Of a stretch of DNA of 57,456 nucleotides, positions 17,922-27,388 are shown in pieces. The first letter of the stretch is position 1; each line of letters begins with the position of its first letter. Under the pieces are notes generated by a model, which was given only the letters and a program-made list of their open reading frames with translations, ran no database searches and was not told the origin of the DNA. Source of the stretch: Ignavibacteriota bacterium (GTDB lineage Bacteria > Bacteroidota > Ignavibacteria > UBA10030); NCBI GenBank assembly GCA_003170475.1, contig PMZI01000045.1, positions 130,608 through 188,063 on the forward strand, written 5' to 3'. The position numbers and the translations under genes were made by a program.

Positions 17922-18587
17922 ATGACATTCTCAGCATCACGCCGCCTGCTCACAGCACTCTGCTTCAGTTTCCTCATAACCCTCGGGGCGATCGCACAAG
18001 ACAGAATTCGCGATCTCGAGGGATCCCTCAAGACTCATCCTACCGATGAATCGATTCTGATGGAACTCGGGAAACTCTACCACGACAGGGCAGCTGCGGG
18101 TGACGCAGATGGGATCGACAAGGGCTTCCAGTGTTTCGACAGACTCCTCGCGATCGATACCGCCAATGCAGTCGCCCTCGCCTATCGCGGGGATCTCTGG
18201 GCTTTGCGAGCACAGGATTCCTGGTGGCCACCAAACAAGTGGAGCTATCTCCGGAAGGGAAGTTCCGAGCTGGATTTGGCAGTGGGGCGGGCGCCGGACA
18301 ACATGATGATCCGATTGCTTCGTGGCATGAATGCTCTCGCTGCACCCGGTTTCTTTGGAAGGCTTTCGGTCGCTCTTGAGGACTTCATTGTGCTTCTGAA
18401 GCACCCCGCCTTCCCGGAACAGTCCGTCGAGCTGCGAGTGTCGATCTACTACTATGCCGGAGTTGCCCACAAACGGGCCGATGATTACGACAGAGCTCGT
18501 GAATTGTTCAAGAAAACAATTTCACTGCTTCCAGAATCGGATTTTGCCAGGAGGGCGCAAGTCGAACTGAAGGACATGGGATCGTAG
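17922..18587 (+). CDS. Exported TPR-like protein, 221 aa
   Basis: Signal peptide (residues ~1-25, ending AIAQ) followed by a helical repeat protein with TPR-like segments: MELGKLYHDRA, GFQCFDRLLAIDTANAVALAYRGDL, YYAGVAHKRADDYDRARELFKKTISLLPES. It probably acts in the periplasm as a protein-interaction module. It lies 18 bases after msrQ and may be cotranscribed, but no functional link is evident. It converges on the DUF302 gene. Confidence 0.75.
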   Translation: MTFSASRRLLTALCFSFLITLGAIAQDRIRDLEGSLKTHPTDESILMELGKLYHDRAAAGDADGIDKGFQCFDRLLAIDTANAVALAYRGDLWALRAQDSWWPPNKWSYLRKGSSELDLAVGRAPDNMMIRLLRGMNALAAPGFFGRLSVALEDFIVLLKHPAFPEQSVELRVSIYYYAGVAHKRADDYDRARELFKKTISLLPESDFARRAQVELKDMGS

Positions 18588-18599
18588 AAATAACTCACC

Positions 18600-18986
18600 T
18601 CACCTTACCGCGTTGATCACCCGCTCAAGCTTTGCTCGTACTTCCTCTGCAATTGGCCGCACAGCCTCGTTGTCCATTACTCTTGTCATCGACATCGGAT
18701 CGAATGCTGACACGACGGTCTTGCCATCTTTCTCGTACACGATCACGTTGCAGGGGAGAAGCAGTCCGATCTGTTCTTCTGCCTGCAGCGCCTGATGAGC
18801 GAACGACGGGTTGCATGCACCAAGGATAATGTACTTATTGAAATCGACATTGAGTTTCTTTTTCAGTATCTCCTTGACATCGATCGTTGTGAGAACGCCA
18901 AAACCCTCCTTCGTCAACTCTTCCGTGACTCTCTCGATTGCGCGTTCGTACGATAATAGAACTGTTTTGGAAAAACCGTAGCTCAT
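18600..18986 (-). CDS. DUF302 family protein
   Basis: 128 aa matching the DUF302 fold: GFGVLTTIDVKEILKKKL at the first strand-helix, YIILGACNPSFAHQAL in the middle, then LLPCNVIVYEKDGKTVV and DPMSM. DUF302 proteins are small, soluble and often sit with sulfur-metabolism or redox genes. Their biochemical role is not established. It is the last gene of a minus-strand run containing two rhodaneses and an FmdB zinc ribbon. There is no signal peptide. Confidence 0.9.
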   Translation of the reverse strand: MSYGFSKTVLLSYERAIERVTEELTKEGFGVLTTIDVKEILKKKLNVDFNKYIILGACNPSFAHQALQAEEQIGLLLPCNVIVYEKDGKTVVSAFDPMSMTRVMDNEAVRPIAEEVRAKLERVINAVR

Positions 18987-19073
18987 GAAGCTATGCTCCC
19001 TCTGCGAATGGTTGCTTGGGTTGGGTGTGAATATAGGAGTTCACGAGGACGATGCCTAGCAACATGAGTGAGT

Positions 19074-19460
19074 TCATCCTCGGTTTTGGAAGTTCCATTC
19101 AGCGATGCCGCCGTTCATGCTTGCTGTTGAAAACCCAAAACGCTTGAGTCTGACCGCGGCAACCACGCTTCTATTGCCCGTCTGGCAATAACAGATGATC
19201 TCTCTGTTCTTGTGCTTGTCCAGTTCGGCTGATCGGCGCGTCAATTCGTGCAGGGGAATATGATGTGCATTTTTGAGGTGACCCTGCTGCCATTCCTTCT
19301 GCGAGCGGACGTCAAGAAGCAACACACCTCGAGTTGAATTGAGTCTCTCGACTACTTCCCCGACACTGTAGTGCGTGACCGATCGGTTCACGAAGAACCG
19401 ACGGACGGCAATGAGGATGAGCAGCGAGGCGAGAATATAGAACAGGATTTCACCCGTCAT
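19074..19460 (-). CDS. Membrane-anchored rhodanese-like protein (second of pair)
   Basis: 128 aa: an N-terminal membrane helix (residues ~4-24), then a single rhodanese domain with LLLDVRSQKEWQQGHL and active-site loop CQTGNRS. It probably handles sulfane sulfur at the membrane. Its start overlaps the end of the other rhodanese gene by 4 bases, so the two are translationally coupled. Confidence 0.9.
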   Translation of the reverse strand: MTGEILFYILASLLILIAVRRFFVNRSVTHYSVGEVVERLNSTRGVLLLDVRSQKEWQQGHLKNAHHIPLHELTRRSAELDKHKNREIICYCQTGNRSVVAAVRLKRFGFSTASMNGGIAEWNFQNRG

Positions 19461-19888
19461 TCAACCTTCTCCTGAAGTACTGGGTATTTCTTGATGTTCC
19501 ACTCGCGTATTCCTCCCGCGAGATTCACTGCATTGAATCCACTGTCCGAAAGGAGCCTGGCTGCCTTGCCGCTCCGGTTTCCTGATCGACAGTAGACAAT
19601 GATCAGCCGGTTGCGAAAAGCGTTCAGTGAACTCATCTGGCCGCGAAGATCTTGAAGAGGAATCAGGATGGCGTTCCGAAGATGCCCTGTAGAACTGTTC
19701 CATTCATCGAGATTCCGAACGTCTAGGAACACGACGGCTGTGTCACCGTACACATGGTGCACAGCTTCGTCGGCACTCATCATTTTGACATGCGGGTGCT
19801 TGTGTTGGAGGACTACAAACAAACCGATCGCGGTGAAGAGAACGAAAAGGTAACCGGAGAAGCCGTGCTTTCCCAGCGTCATGGTCAT
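19457..19888 (-). CDS. Membrane-anchored rhodanese-like protein (first of pair)
   Basis: 143 aa: an N-terminal membrane helix (residues ~10-28), then a rhodanese domain with VFLDVRNLDEWNSSTGHL and active-site loop CRSGNRS, ending in AGGIREWN. Substrate loop residues differ from its neighbour (CRSGNRS against CQTGNRS), so the pair may have different acceptors. ATG 19888 or the in-frame ATG 19882 could start it. It lies 11 bases after the FmdB-like gene. Confidence 0.9.
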   Translation of the reverse strand: MTMTLGKHGFSGYLFVLFTAIGLFVVLQHKHPHVKMMSADEAVHHVYGDTAVVFLDVRNLDEWNSSTGHLRNAILIPLQDLRGQMSSLNAFRNRLIIVYCRSGNRSGKAARLLSDSGFNAVNLAGGIREWNIKKYPVLQEKVE

Positions 19889-19899
19889 AGAAACGTCAA

Positions 19900-20130
19900 C
19901 TAGTTCAGGCCGCAGGCGCCCCCGCAGCAGCCGCCCCCCATTTCGCAGGGAGGAGCAGACGGAGAGGAACTCGCGGAGCCGCCGATGGAGACGGTCGCAG
20001 TGGAAAACAGTTTCTTGTGCTTCGAGGAACCACAGCTCGGACAGATGACATCTTCTGTTACTTCTCGCACCTTGTGGTAGACGTCATAAGTCTTTCCACA
20101 ATCGGAACACGAATAATCAAATACAGGCAT
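19900..20130 (-). CDS. FmdB-family zinc ribbon protein with Cys-rich tail
   Basis: 76 aa. The N-terminal FmdB-type ribbon is MPVFDYSCSDCGKTYDV, with a second pair VICPSCGSSK, giving four zinc-ligating cysteines. A Ser-rich linker then leads to an unusual tail PPCEMGGGCCGGACGLN with four more cysteines, resembling a metal-binding or disulfide motif. A strong ribosome-binding site (AGGAG) precedes the ATG. It heads the rhodanese/DUF302 run. Confidence 0.88.
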   Translation of the reverse strand: MPVFDYSCSDCGKTYDVYHKVREVTEDVICPSCGSSKHKKLFSTATVSIGGSASSSPSAPPCEMGGGCCGGACGLN

Positions 20131-20254
20131 TGAATCGATCTCCTAAGATTTCTTCTGCTCTCTGCAATAGTTGTCTTTGTGTGATGCAGCGGGAGGCAGA
20201 AAGGATTCAGCATTTGGCGAATCTATCCCGCCGACAGCACCAATTCCGTAGCCC

Positions 20255-23035
20255 CTAAGTTTGCTTCAGCAGCGATCGCAAGACGAATTGCAGGATTCCG
20301 TCATGTTTGTAGTAGTCGACCTCGTTCGGGGTATCGATTCGGGAGAGGACTGTGAACGTCTTGACACCTCCCTTTGGATCGGTTGCCTTTACTGTGAGTC
20401 TCTGGCGTGGCTGAAGGCCCGTCGCAATTCCTTGAATTGTATACGTCTCCAGGCCGGACAATCCGAGCGACTTACAACTTTGCCCTTCCTCGAATTGGAG
20501 GGGAAGAATACCCATCCCGACCAGATTGCTTCGATGGATTCGTTCAAAACTCTCAGCAATGACAGCACAGACGCCTTGCAATCGCGGTCCCTTTGCGGCC
20601 CAGTCTCTTGAGGATCCTGAGCCGTACTCTTTGCCGGCGATGATGATGAGGGGGATTTGCTCCTCACGAAACTTCATCGCTGCGTCATAGATTGAAAGCG
20701 GTTCCTTCGATGAGGGATGAAGAGTCCATCCTCCTTCGGTGCCCGGGGCGATGAGATTGCGCAATCTGACATTGGCGAACGTGCCTCGCATCATCACCTC
20801 ATGGTTACCCCGGCGAGAGCCGTACTGATTGAAATCCTTTTTCTGAACACCGTGATCGACGAGATACTTTGCCGCTGGACTGTTTACGGCAATCGAACCG
20901 GCCGGTGAGATGTGGTCTGTCGTCACGGAATCTCCCAGCAAGGCCAGCACTCTCGCATTGACGATATCCTGACGCAGTTTTGGTTCTTTGGGAAGACTCT
21001 CGAAGTAAGGCGCTGCCTTGATGTACGTCGATTTCTCATCCCACGCATATCGCACACCCGTTGGAACGGGCAACGACTGCCATTCTTTGCCGCCTTCAAA
21101 AACATTGGAGTATTCTTTTACGAACATTTCGGATTTGACACACTTTCGCACGGTGCTTTCAATCTCTTCCGGTGACGGCCAAATGTCTTTGAGATACACC
21201 GGCTTTCCATCGGTCCCGGTGCCGAGGGGCTCATTCTGAATGTCAATGTTCATCGTCCCGGCGAGTGCGTAGGCTACGACGAGTGGCGGTGATGCCAGGT
21301 AGTTGGCGCGAACTTGAGCATGAACCCGACCCTCGAAATTCCTGTTGCCGGAGAGCACGGAAACGGCGACGAGATCGCTTTCCTGCAATGCCTTCGAGAT
21401 CGCATCAGGAAGTGGACCGCTGTTGCCAATGCACGTGGTGCATCCATATCCCACAAGGTTGAAGCCAAGTTGATCAAGCGCGGTATTCAATCCGGCTTCG
21501 CGCAGGTAGTCTGTCACAACTTTTGAACCCGGTGCCAGACTGGTTTTTACCCAAGGCTTCGATTTCAGCCCGCGAGCCACGGCCTTCTTTGCAAGGAGCC
21601 CCGCAGCGACAAGTACCGTCGGGTTTGATGTATTGGTGCAACTGGTGATTGCGGCGATCACGACAGCACCATGGGTGAGCTGAAAGGCCGCGCCGTTACC
21701 TTGCACAGGCACGGTTTTCAGAATCGTGTCCGCCAGATTCTCCTCCTTTTGCTGAGCATCACCGGACCCAGTCTCATTGATCCAACTCGATGCGGCCTCT
21801 TTGTTCAGCGCGATCCCTTTCATTTCGAGCATCTCGACGAGCGATTTTCGATAGGATCGTTTCGCCTGGGAAAGCGGCACTCTATCCTGTGGCCGCTTTG
21901 GGCCGGCAATACTTGGCTCGACGGTGGCGAGATCGAGCTCAAGGATATCGCTAAATTCAGGCTCGGGACTGTCAGGTGTATGGAAGATGCCCTGCTCCTT
22001 GCAGTATGCTTCCACGAGTGCGACTTCTTGTTTGCTGCGGCCGGTAAAACGCAGAAAGTTCAGTGTCTCCTGATCGATAGGGAAGAAGCCCGTTGTTGCG
22101 CCGTACTCCGGAGCCATGTTTGCGATCGTTGCGCGATCCGGGAGTCCAAGCGAGGACATGCCGGGTCCGAAGAATTCGACGAATTTGCCGACGACCCCCT
22201 TCTTCCGAAGGATCTGCGTTGCCGTTAGAACGAGATCAGTGGCGGTTGATCCGGGCCGGAGCTTTCCCGTCAGTTTGAATCCTACTACTTGGGGGATAAG
22301 CATCGAAATGGATTGACCGAGCATCGCTGCCTCTGCCTCGATTCCACCGACACCCCATCCGAGAACTCCGAGGCCATTGATCATTGTTGTATGCGAATCC
22401 GTTCCGACGAGCGTGTCGGGATATGCCCACGTTTCGCTTCCTTCCTGCATCGTAAAGACGGCTTTCGCCAAATACTCTAGATTGATTTGGTGGACAATGC
22501 CCGTGCCGGGGGGAACGACACGAAAGTTCTTGAAGGCTTGTTGTCCCCAACGGAGGAATGCGTATCGCTCCGTGTTGCGTTCGAATTCCTTTTCAACATT
22601 CGACGTGAAAGCGGAAGAAGTACCGAAGTCGTCGACCTGGACGGAATGGTCGATCACGAGGTCGACCGGTTGCAGCGGATTGATCTTGTTCGGGTCACCT
22701 CCCATGGTGACCATGGCGTCCCGCATGACGGCGAGGTCTACAATACAGGGGACTCCGGTGAAATCCTGAAGCAGAACTCGGGCCGGCATGAAAGCGATTT
22801 CTCTATCAGGAATGGCTTTCGCGTCCCATGTGATCAGTGCTTCAATGTCCTCTCGGCGGACGACTCTGCCGTCTTCCTTGCGGAGCAGGTTCTCGAGGAG
22901 AATTTTGAGAGAAATGGGCAACCGGGCCAGTGAGCCAGCAAACGACTGCTCCAGCTTCTGAAGCGAGTGAATTGAATAGCTCTTTCCCTCCACAGTCAGG
23001 GTTGTTTTGGTGTGAAAAGTGTCCATTGCCTGCAT
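20255..23035 (-). CDS. acnA: Aconitate hydratase (AcnA type)
   Basis: 926 aa, full length for the AcnA/IRP family. It interconverts citrate and isocitrate in the TCA cycle and carries a [4Fe-4S] cluster. The cluster cysteines are visible in SCTNTSNP and [12 protein letters not shown]. The N-terminal region has [10 protein letters not shown], and the swivel domain has [13 protein letters not shown] and [19 protein letters not shown] 23035 is chosen because GAGGAGA lies 5 bases upstream; TTG 23038 is also in frame. A 124-base gap separates it from the FmdB gene. Confidence 0.98.
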   Translation of the reverse strand: MQAMDTFHTKTTLTVEGKSYSIHSLQKLEQSFAGSLARLPISLKILLENLLRKEDGRVVRREDIEALITWDAKAIPDREIAFMPARVLLQDFTGVPCIVDLAVMRDAMVTMGGDPNKINPLQPVDLVIDHSVQVDDFGTSSAFTSNVEKEFERNTERYAFLRWGQQAFKNFRVVPPGTGIVHQINLEYLAKAVFTMQEGSETWAYPDTLVGTDSHTTMINGLGVLGWGVGGIEAEAAMLGQSISMLIPQVVGFKLTGKLRPGSTATDLVLTATQILRKKGVVGKFVEFFGPGMSSLGLPDRATIANMAPEYGATTGFFPIDQETLNFLRFTGRSKQEVALVEAYCKEQGIFHTPDSPEPEFSDILELDLATVEPSIAGPKRPQDRVPLSQAKRSYRKSLVEMLEMKGIALNKEAASSWINETGSGDAQQKEENLADTILKTVPVQGNGAAFQLTHGAVVIAAITSCTNTSNPTVLVAAGLLAKKAVARGLKSKPWVKTSLAPGSKVVTDYLREAGLNTALDQLGFNLVGYGCTTCIGNSGPLPDAISKALQESDLVAVSVLSGNRNFEGRVHAQVRANYLASPPLVVAYALAGTMNIDIQNEPLGTGTDGKPVYLKDIWPSPEEIESTVRKCVKSEMFVKEYSNVFEGGKEWQSLPVPTGVRYAWDEKSTYIKAAPYFESLPKEPKLRQDIVNARVLALLGDSVTTDHISPAGSIAVNSPAAKYLVDHGVQKKDFNQYGSRRGNHEVMMRGTFANVRLRNLIAPGTEGGWTLHPSSKEPLSIYDAAMKFREEQIPLIIIAGKEYGSGSSRDWAAKGPRLQGVCAVIAESFERIHRSNLVGMGILPLQFEEGQSCKSLGLSGLETYTIQGIATGLQPRQRLTVKATDPKGGVKTFTVLSRIDTPNEVDYYKHDGILQFVLRSLLKQT

Positions 23036-23164
23036 CAATGTCTCCTCGGTGAGATCGCCTCGTTGTGTACGCTTTATGGATATTCACGCGCTCCTGCTAA
23101 ATATAAGAAAAAAATGCAGTGAATTCCCAGATGAATGACCTCCTCCTCGAAGAATGTCATGGAA

Positions 23165-23193
23165 CTGAAAGTCGGGTGTTTTCTGTTTATATT
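23165..23193 (+). promoter_or_regulatory. Candidate promoter of the M1 peptidase gene
   Basis: CTGAAA, 17-base spacer, TATATT followed by GG, giving a leader of about 50 bases. The -10 and its GG extension match the tetR promoter exactly. The same 211-base divergent region must also hold the aconitase promoter; a TATATTTAG on the minus strand near 23100 is a possible -10 but lacks a good -35. Confidence 0.5.
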
Positions 23194-23249
23194 GGCACAG
23201 GTTGTTCCAGATCGGCTTCCTTCATCATCGAAATGCCTACAGGATTGTG

Positions 23250-25298
23250 ATGAGACGAATCCTTCTCGCGGCAAGTCTTCTCCTCTGCGTGCAATTCATC
23301 CTCGCTCAAGAGTCTGACAGCTATCTCAAAGGAGAATTCAGAGCCCAAGAGGCCCGCAAATATCAGATGCTGGCCAAACAATACAGCACGCTCACACCGG
23401 GCCAGGAGGGATTCGATGTCACATACTATAAGCTTGACCTGAACCTCAGTGTCAATCCAACAAACTACCTGAGCGGCTCGGTCTTGATGGTGGCGAAGGT
23501 GCTGAATGACAATCTCGGATCTATCGTACTCGATCTTATGAGAGCGATGACGGTGGACACTGTGGTTGTTGGGGGCGTTCCTGTGAACTTCAGCCAGCAG
23601 AGTTCGACCCTGACGATCACCTTGAATCGTTTATATGCAAAGAATGAGATGCTCAGCGTGAGAGTTGTCTATGAGGGTGTTCCCGGAAGCTCTGGCTTCG
23701 GAAGCTTTGCATTCTTAACACACGCAACTGCTTCCGGTTCCGCTGTACCATGGGTTTGGTCTCTCAGCGAGCCGTACGGAGCGAAAGACTGGTGGCCCTG
23801 CAAGGATCACCCGGGAGACAAAGCTGATTCTGTGGATGTGTGGGTCACGTGCGACTCAAGATTCAAGGTGGGATCCGAAGGCAAACTTGTCGCGGTCATT
23901 GATAATGGAAATGGCACCATGACGCACAGGTGGCAGCATCGATATCCGATTGCTACGTACCTTGTCTCGATTGCAGTGACCGATTATTCCGAGATCTCAG
24001 GATGGTTCAAATACAGTCAGTCGGATTCGATGCAGGTGTTGGACTATGCACTCGGCACAAATGTCCCTCAGGGCACGACGAACATCGCTTCTGCCGCGGC
24101 TTCAATGAGTACGACACTCTCAATACTTCAAATCTACTCCGACCTTTTCGGATTGTATCCGTTCATCAGGGAGAAATATGGCTTTTCCCAATTCGGATGG
24201 GGTGGAGGCATGGAACACCAAACGATGACCTCCATCGTGAACTTCGGTGAAAGCCTGCAGGCTCACGAGACGGCTCATCAATGGTTTGGAGACATGATAA
24301 CAACCAGGACCTGGCCTCACATCTGGCTGAATGAAGGATTTGCGACCTACTGCGTCGCACTGTACTATGAAAGGAAATCGGGACCGACGGGCTATTGGAA
24401 TGAAGTGAACAACAATATTCTTTCCGGTATCAAAGGGACTCCCGGTTCCGTGTACGTGACGGACACATCTACTGTCGCACAGGTATTTAGTACCGCTCTC
24501 GTATATCATAAGGGCGGGACGGCGCTTCACATGCTCCGACACGTTCTCGGAGACTCTCTCTTCTTCAAAGCGATGAGGCAATACGCTCAGGATCCGCGCT
24601 TTCGATTCGCTACCGCATCGACGGAAGATTTTCAATCCGTATGCGAAGCGGCGTCGGGAAAGGGGACGGGAAGTCTCGACTACTTCTTTAAGGAGTGGAT
24701 CTACGGTGAGAAGTATCCGAGCTATCAATATCAGGTGGCGAAGCAGAAGAACGATTCATCGTTCACGGTGCGGGTGACGTTAAATCAGACCACAGGTACC
24801 AGCAACCCAAGCTTTTTCCAGATGCCCGTTGACTTCCGATTCGCCGGCTCGGGATTGGACACTATCATCACGGTCTTCAACAGTAGTCAGAATCAGGTTT
24901 TTACCTTCAACCTGCGCAGAGATCCAACAACATTCCAACTGGATCCGAACAATTGGATCCTGAAGGATGTGTCCGGGACCATGGTTAACGTCGATAAGCT
25001 TTCGGCTCTCCCGAACGAATTCGCTTTGTTGCAGAACTATCCGAATCCTTTCAATCCATCGACGATCATTCCGTATGACCTCGCTGCCCCCGCGGTCGTG
25101 CGCATCGAAGTGTATAATGCTCTGGGAGCGCTGATGGAGGTCTTGGTCGATAACCGGATGCTTGATGCGGGTAGACATCAGGTGCAATTCAATGGAACAA
25201 CTGTCGCCGGTGTTTCCCTGCCTTCCGGTGTATACTATTATCGCCTGAAAGCTTCCGGCACAATCATCCAGACAAGGAAGATGGTCTACATCCGATGA
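23250..25298 (+). CDS. Secreted M1-family aminopeptidase with C-terminal sorting domain
   Basis: 682 aa. Signal peptide MRRILLAASLLLCVQFILAQ. M1 zinc-peptidase domain with HETAH (near residue 339), then Glu after 18 residues (LNEGFA), and the catalytic-Tyr region VYHKGGTALHMLR. The substrate-binding GAMEN motif is altered to GGMEH. The last ~90 residues form a beta-rich sorting domain opening with LLQNYPNPFNPST and ending RKMVYIR, the type associated with type IX secretion in the FCB group. The protein is thus probably exported and surface-bound or released. ATG 23250, with AGGA upstream, fits the signal peptide. Confidence 0.93.
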   Translation: MRRILLAASLLLCVQFILAQESDSYLKGEFRAQEARKYQMLAKQYSTLTPGQEGFDVTYYKLDLNLSVNPTNYLSGSVLMVAKVLNDNLGSIVLDLMRAMTVDTVVVGGVPVNFSQQSSTLTITLNRLYAKNEMLSVRVVYEGVPGSSGFGSFAFLTHATASGSAVPWVWSLSEPYGAKDWWPCKDHPGDKADSVDVWVTCDSRFKVGSEGKLVAVIDNGNGTMTHRWQHRYPIATYLVSIAVTDYSEISGWFKYSQSDSMQVLDYALGTNVPQGTTNIASAAASMSTTLSILQIYSDLFGLYPFIREKYGFSQFGWGGGMEHQTMTSIVNFGESLQAHETAHQWFGDMITTRTWPHIWLNEGFATYCVALYYERKSGPTGYWNEVNNNILSGIKGTPGSVYVTDTSTVAQVFSTALVYHKGGTALHMLRHVLGDSLFFKAMRQYAQDPRFRFATASTEDFQSVCEAASGKGTGSLDYFFKEWIYGEKYPSYQYQVAKQKNDSSFTVRVTLNQTTGTSNPSFFQMPVDFRFAGSGLDTIITVFNSSQNQVFTFNLRRDPTTFQLDPNNWILKDVSGTMVNVDKLSALPNEFALLQNYPNPFNPSTIIPYDLAAPAVVRIEVYNALGALMEVLVDNRMLDAGRHQVQFNGTTVAGVSLPSGVYYYRLKASGTIIQTRKMVYIR

Positions 25299-25362
25299 CT
25301 TTGGGTGAGCGAACCATCTTGGGGGAGGTAAGCTCATCGAAAAACAAAAAGCCCGGTGTGAG

Positions 25363-25391
25363 TTGATTCAGAGACTCAGAAATGATATATT
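25363..25391 (+). promoter_or_regulatory. Promoter of the split carB cassette
   Basis: TTGATT, 17-base spacer, TATATT followed by AG, placing the start about 45 bases before the carB N-half start codon. Confidence 0.65.
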
Positions 25392-25440
25392 AGTTTCCGC
25401 TTAGTTCTTTTCCCCACATTCAGACAAGTGAACAGAGAAG

Positions 25441-26913
25441 TTGCCCAAGCGCACAGACATCAAATCCATCCTCATCATCGGCTCCGGCCCTATCGTTATT
25501 GGTCAAGCATGCGAATTTGATTACTCCGGCACTCAGGCCTGCAAGGTCTTGAGAGAAGAGGGATATCGCGTCATTTTGATCAACAGCAATCCTGCAACGA
25601 TCATGACCGACCCTGAACTGGCCGATGCGACGTATGTTGAGCCGATTACTCCCGCCGTTGTGGAAAAAATCCTTGAAAAAGAGAGGCCGGATGCCATCCT
25701 TCCGACGATGGGTGGCCAGACAGCGTTGAACATCGCTGTGGCGTTGGCAGATAGCGGCGTTCTGGAGAAATACGGAATCGAACTCATCGGGGCAAAACTC
25801 GAGGCGATCAAAAAGGCGGAAGATCGCGAGTTGTTTCAGGATGCGATGAACCAGATTGGTCTTGAATCTCCCCGCGGAAGGTTTATCCATACCATGGAGG
25901 AGGCGCTTGAGGTCGCAGAGGAAATCGGTTTGCCGATTATCATTCGCCCATCGTTTACGTTGGGAGGGACTGGCGGAGGAACTGCGTACAATCTCCATGA
26001 GTTTCGGGAAAAAGTCGAGCATGGCCTCACGAGCAGCCCGATCCGCCAGGTTCTCGTCGAAGAGTCTGTGATAGGTTGGAAGGAATACGAGCTTGAAGTG
26101 ATGCGCGACCTCAGAGACAATGTGGTCATCATCTGTTCGATCGAAAATTTTGATCCTATGGGCGTTCACACCGGCGACTCGATTACCGTAGCGCCGGCGC
26201 AGACGTTGACTGACAAAGAGTATCAGGTGATGCGCGATGCGGCGATCAAGATCATTCGCCAGATCGGAGTTGAAACCGGAGGCTCGAACATTCAGTTCGC
26301 CATCAATCCGGTGGACGGTCGGATGATCGTGATCGAAATGAATCCGCGCGTTTCCCGCTCCTCAGCGTTGGCATCGAAGGCGACGGGCTTCCCCATTGCA
26401 AAGATCGCGGCGAAGCTTGCCGTGGGGTACACGCTCGATGAAATTCCCAATGACATTACGAAAGAAACACCGGCATCGTTTGAGCCCACCATCGACTACT
26501 GTGTCGTCAAGATCCCGCGATGGGATTTCGAGAAGTTCAAAGGCGTCGATGATACGCTCGGTGTGCAGATGAAATCGGTCGGAGAGGCGATGGCGATCGG
26601 GCGGACATTCAAGGAGGCATTTCAAAAAGCGCTTCGTTCTCTGGAGCAGGGGAGATTTGGTCTGGGCGCGGACGGGAAAGATGTTTTCGATATCCGGAAC
26701 CTCCCGGAGGGCAAACGTGACGAGATAAAGAAGAAAGTCATGGATCGATTGAAGATGCCGAAGCCCAACAACGTTTTCTACATGCGATATGCTTTCCAGC
26801 TTGGGGTATCGATCGACGAATTGTTCCGTGTGACGAAAGTGGATCCTTGGTTTCTGTACAACATCAAGCAGATTGTCGATTGCGAGGAAGAGCTTTATGG
26901 GTATACTGTCTAA
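25441..26913 (+). CDS. carB: Carbamoyl-phosphate synthase large subunit, N-terminal half (split CarB)
   Basis: 490 aa covering the carboxyphosphate-synthesising half of CarB. It begins with TTG and reads [10 protein letters not shown], identical to the E. coli CarB start. It has the biotin-carboxylase-like and ATP-grasp segments ([59 protein letters not shown]). It stops within the oligomerisation domain after [16 protein letters not shown], about where E. coli CarB continues into GLNADFLRQLKRKGF. The last 17 bases overlap the next gene. The partner half is at 27366. The complete CarB makes carbamoyl phosphate for arginine and pyrimidines; the CarA subunit is not in the window. Confidence 0.96.
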   Translation: MPKRTDIKSILIIGSGPIVIGQACEFDYSGTQACKVLREEGYRVILINSNPATIMTDPELADATYVEPITPAVVEKILEKERPDAILPTMGGQTALNIAVALADSGVLEKYGIELIGAKLEAIKKAEDRELFQDAMNQIGLESPRGRFIHTMEEALEVAEEIGLPIIIRPSFTLGGTGGGTAYNLHEFREKVEHGLTSSPIRQVLVEESVIGWKEYELEVMRDLRDNVVIICSIENFDPMGVHTGDSITVAPAQTLTDKEYQVMRDAAIKIIRQIGVETGGSNIQFAINPVDGRMIVIEMNPRVSRSSALASKATGFPIAKIAAKLAVGYTLDEIPNDITKETPASFEPTIDYCVVKIPRWDFEKFKGVDDTLGVQMKSVGEAMAIGRTFKEAFQKALRSLEQGRFGLGADGKDVFDIRNLPEGKRDEIKKKVMDRLKMPKPNNVFYMRYAFQLGVSIDELFRVTKVDPWFLYNIKQIVDCEEELYGYTV

Positions 26914-27388
26914 CGTCCGACGGTGGTTGACGGCAGCAGTTTTGCTTCTGCCCGTTGTCATCTTTGCCCAGCAAACTGTCCCGCCGGACAAGGAAGGCTT
27001 GTTGAAGGGCCAAGGCATGGGGCTGGCAGAGGTGGCTGAAATCAACAACTTTCCTGGACCGAAACATACGCTCGATCTCAAAAACGAGCTCGGTCTCACA
27101 AGAGATCAGTTGAAGAAGACCGAAGCGCTGGACAAAGTAGTTGCAAGTGCGGCGCTCGCGAAAGGCGAAGAGATCGTCACTGCAGAGGAAGAACTGACGA
27201 AACTTTTCGAAGCTGGGACCATCAGCGAGAAAGCTTTGCGATCCAAACTCGAGGAAATCGCAAAATTGAGAGCCGATCTTCGCTTCATCCATTTGCAGGC
27301 ACACTTGCGAATGAAACAGATCCTGACGCCGGATCAGATCAAACGGTACGCAGAACTCAGAGGACATGAAGCAAAACTCGAAAATTAA
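26897..27388 (+). CDS. Exported Spy/CpxP-like helical protein nested between carB halves
   Basis: 163 aa. Signal peptide (residues ~1-25, ending IFAQ). The mature part is helical and charged, with two LTxxQ-like motifs ([10 protein letters not shown] and [10 protein letters not shown]), as in Spy/CpxP/zinc-resistance-associated periplasmic proteins, which act as chaperones or metal-stress sensors. It starts at ATG 26897, with GAGGAAGAG 4 bases upstream inside carB1, and overlaps carB1 by 17 bases and carB2 by 23 bases. Its presence between the two halves of a cytosolic enzyme is striking and has no obvious functional reason. Family assignment moderate; coding status strong because of the signal peptide and coupled overlaps. 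Confidence 0.8.
   Translation: MGILSNVRRWLTAAVLLLPVVIFAQQTVPPDKEGLLKGQGMGLAEVAEINNFPGPKHTLDLKNELGLTRDQLKKTEALDKVVASAALAKGEEIVTAEEELTKLFEAGTISEKALRSKLEEIAKLRADLRFIHLQAHLRMKQILTPDQIKRYAELRGHEAKLEN

Noticed and set aside
19039-19084. CGAGGA/TCCTCG inverted repeat after the rhodanese gene
   Set aside because: Only 6 bp with a long loop and no T-run on either strand; likely chance.
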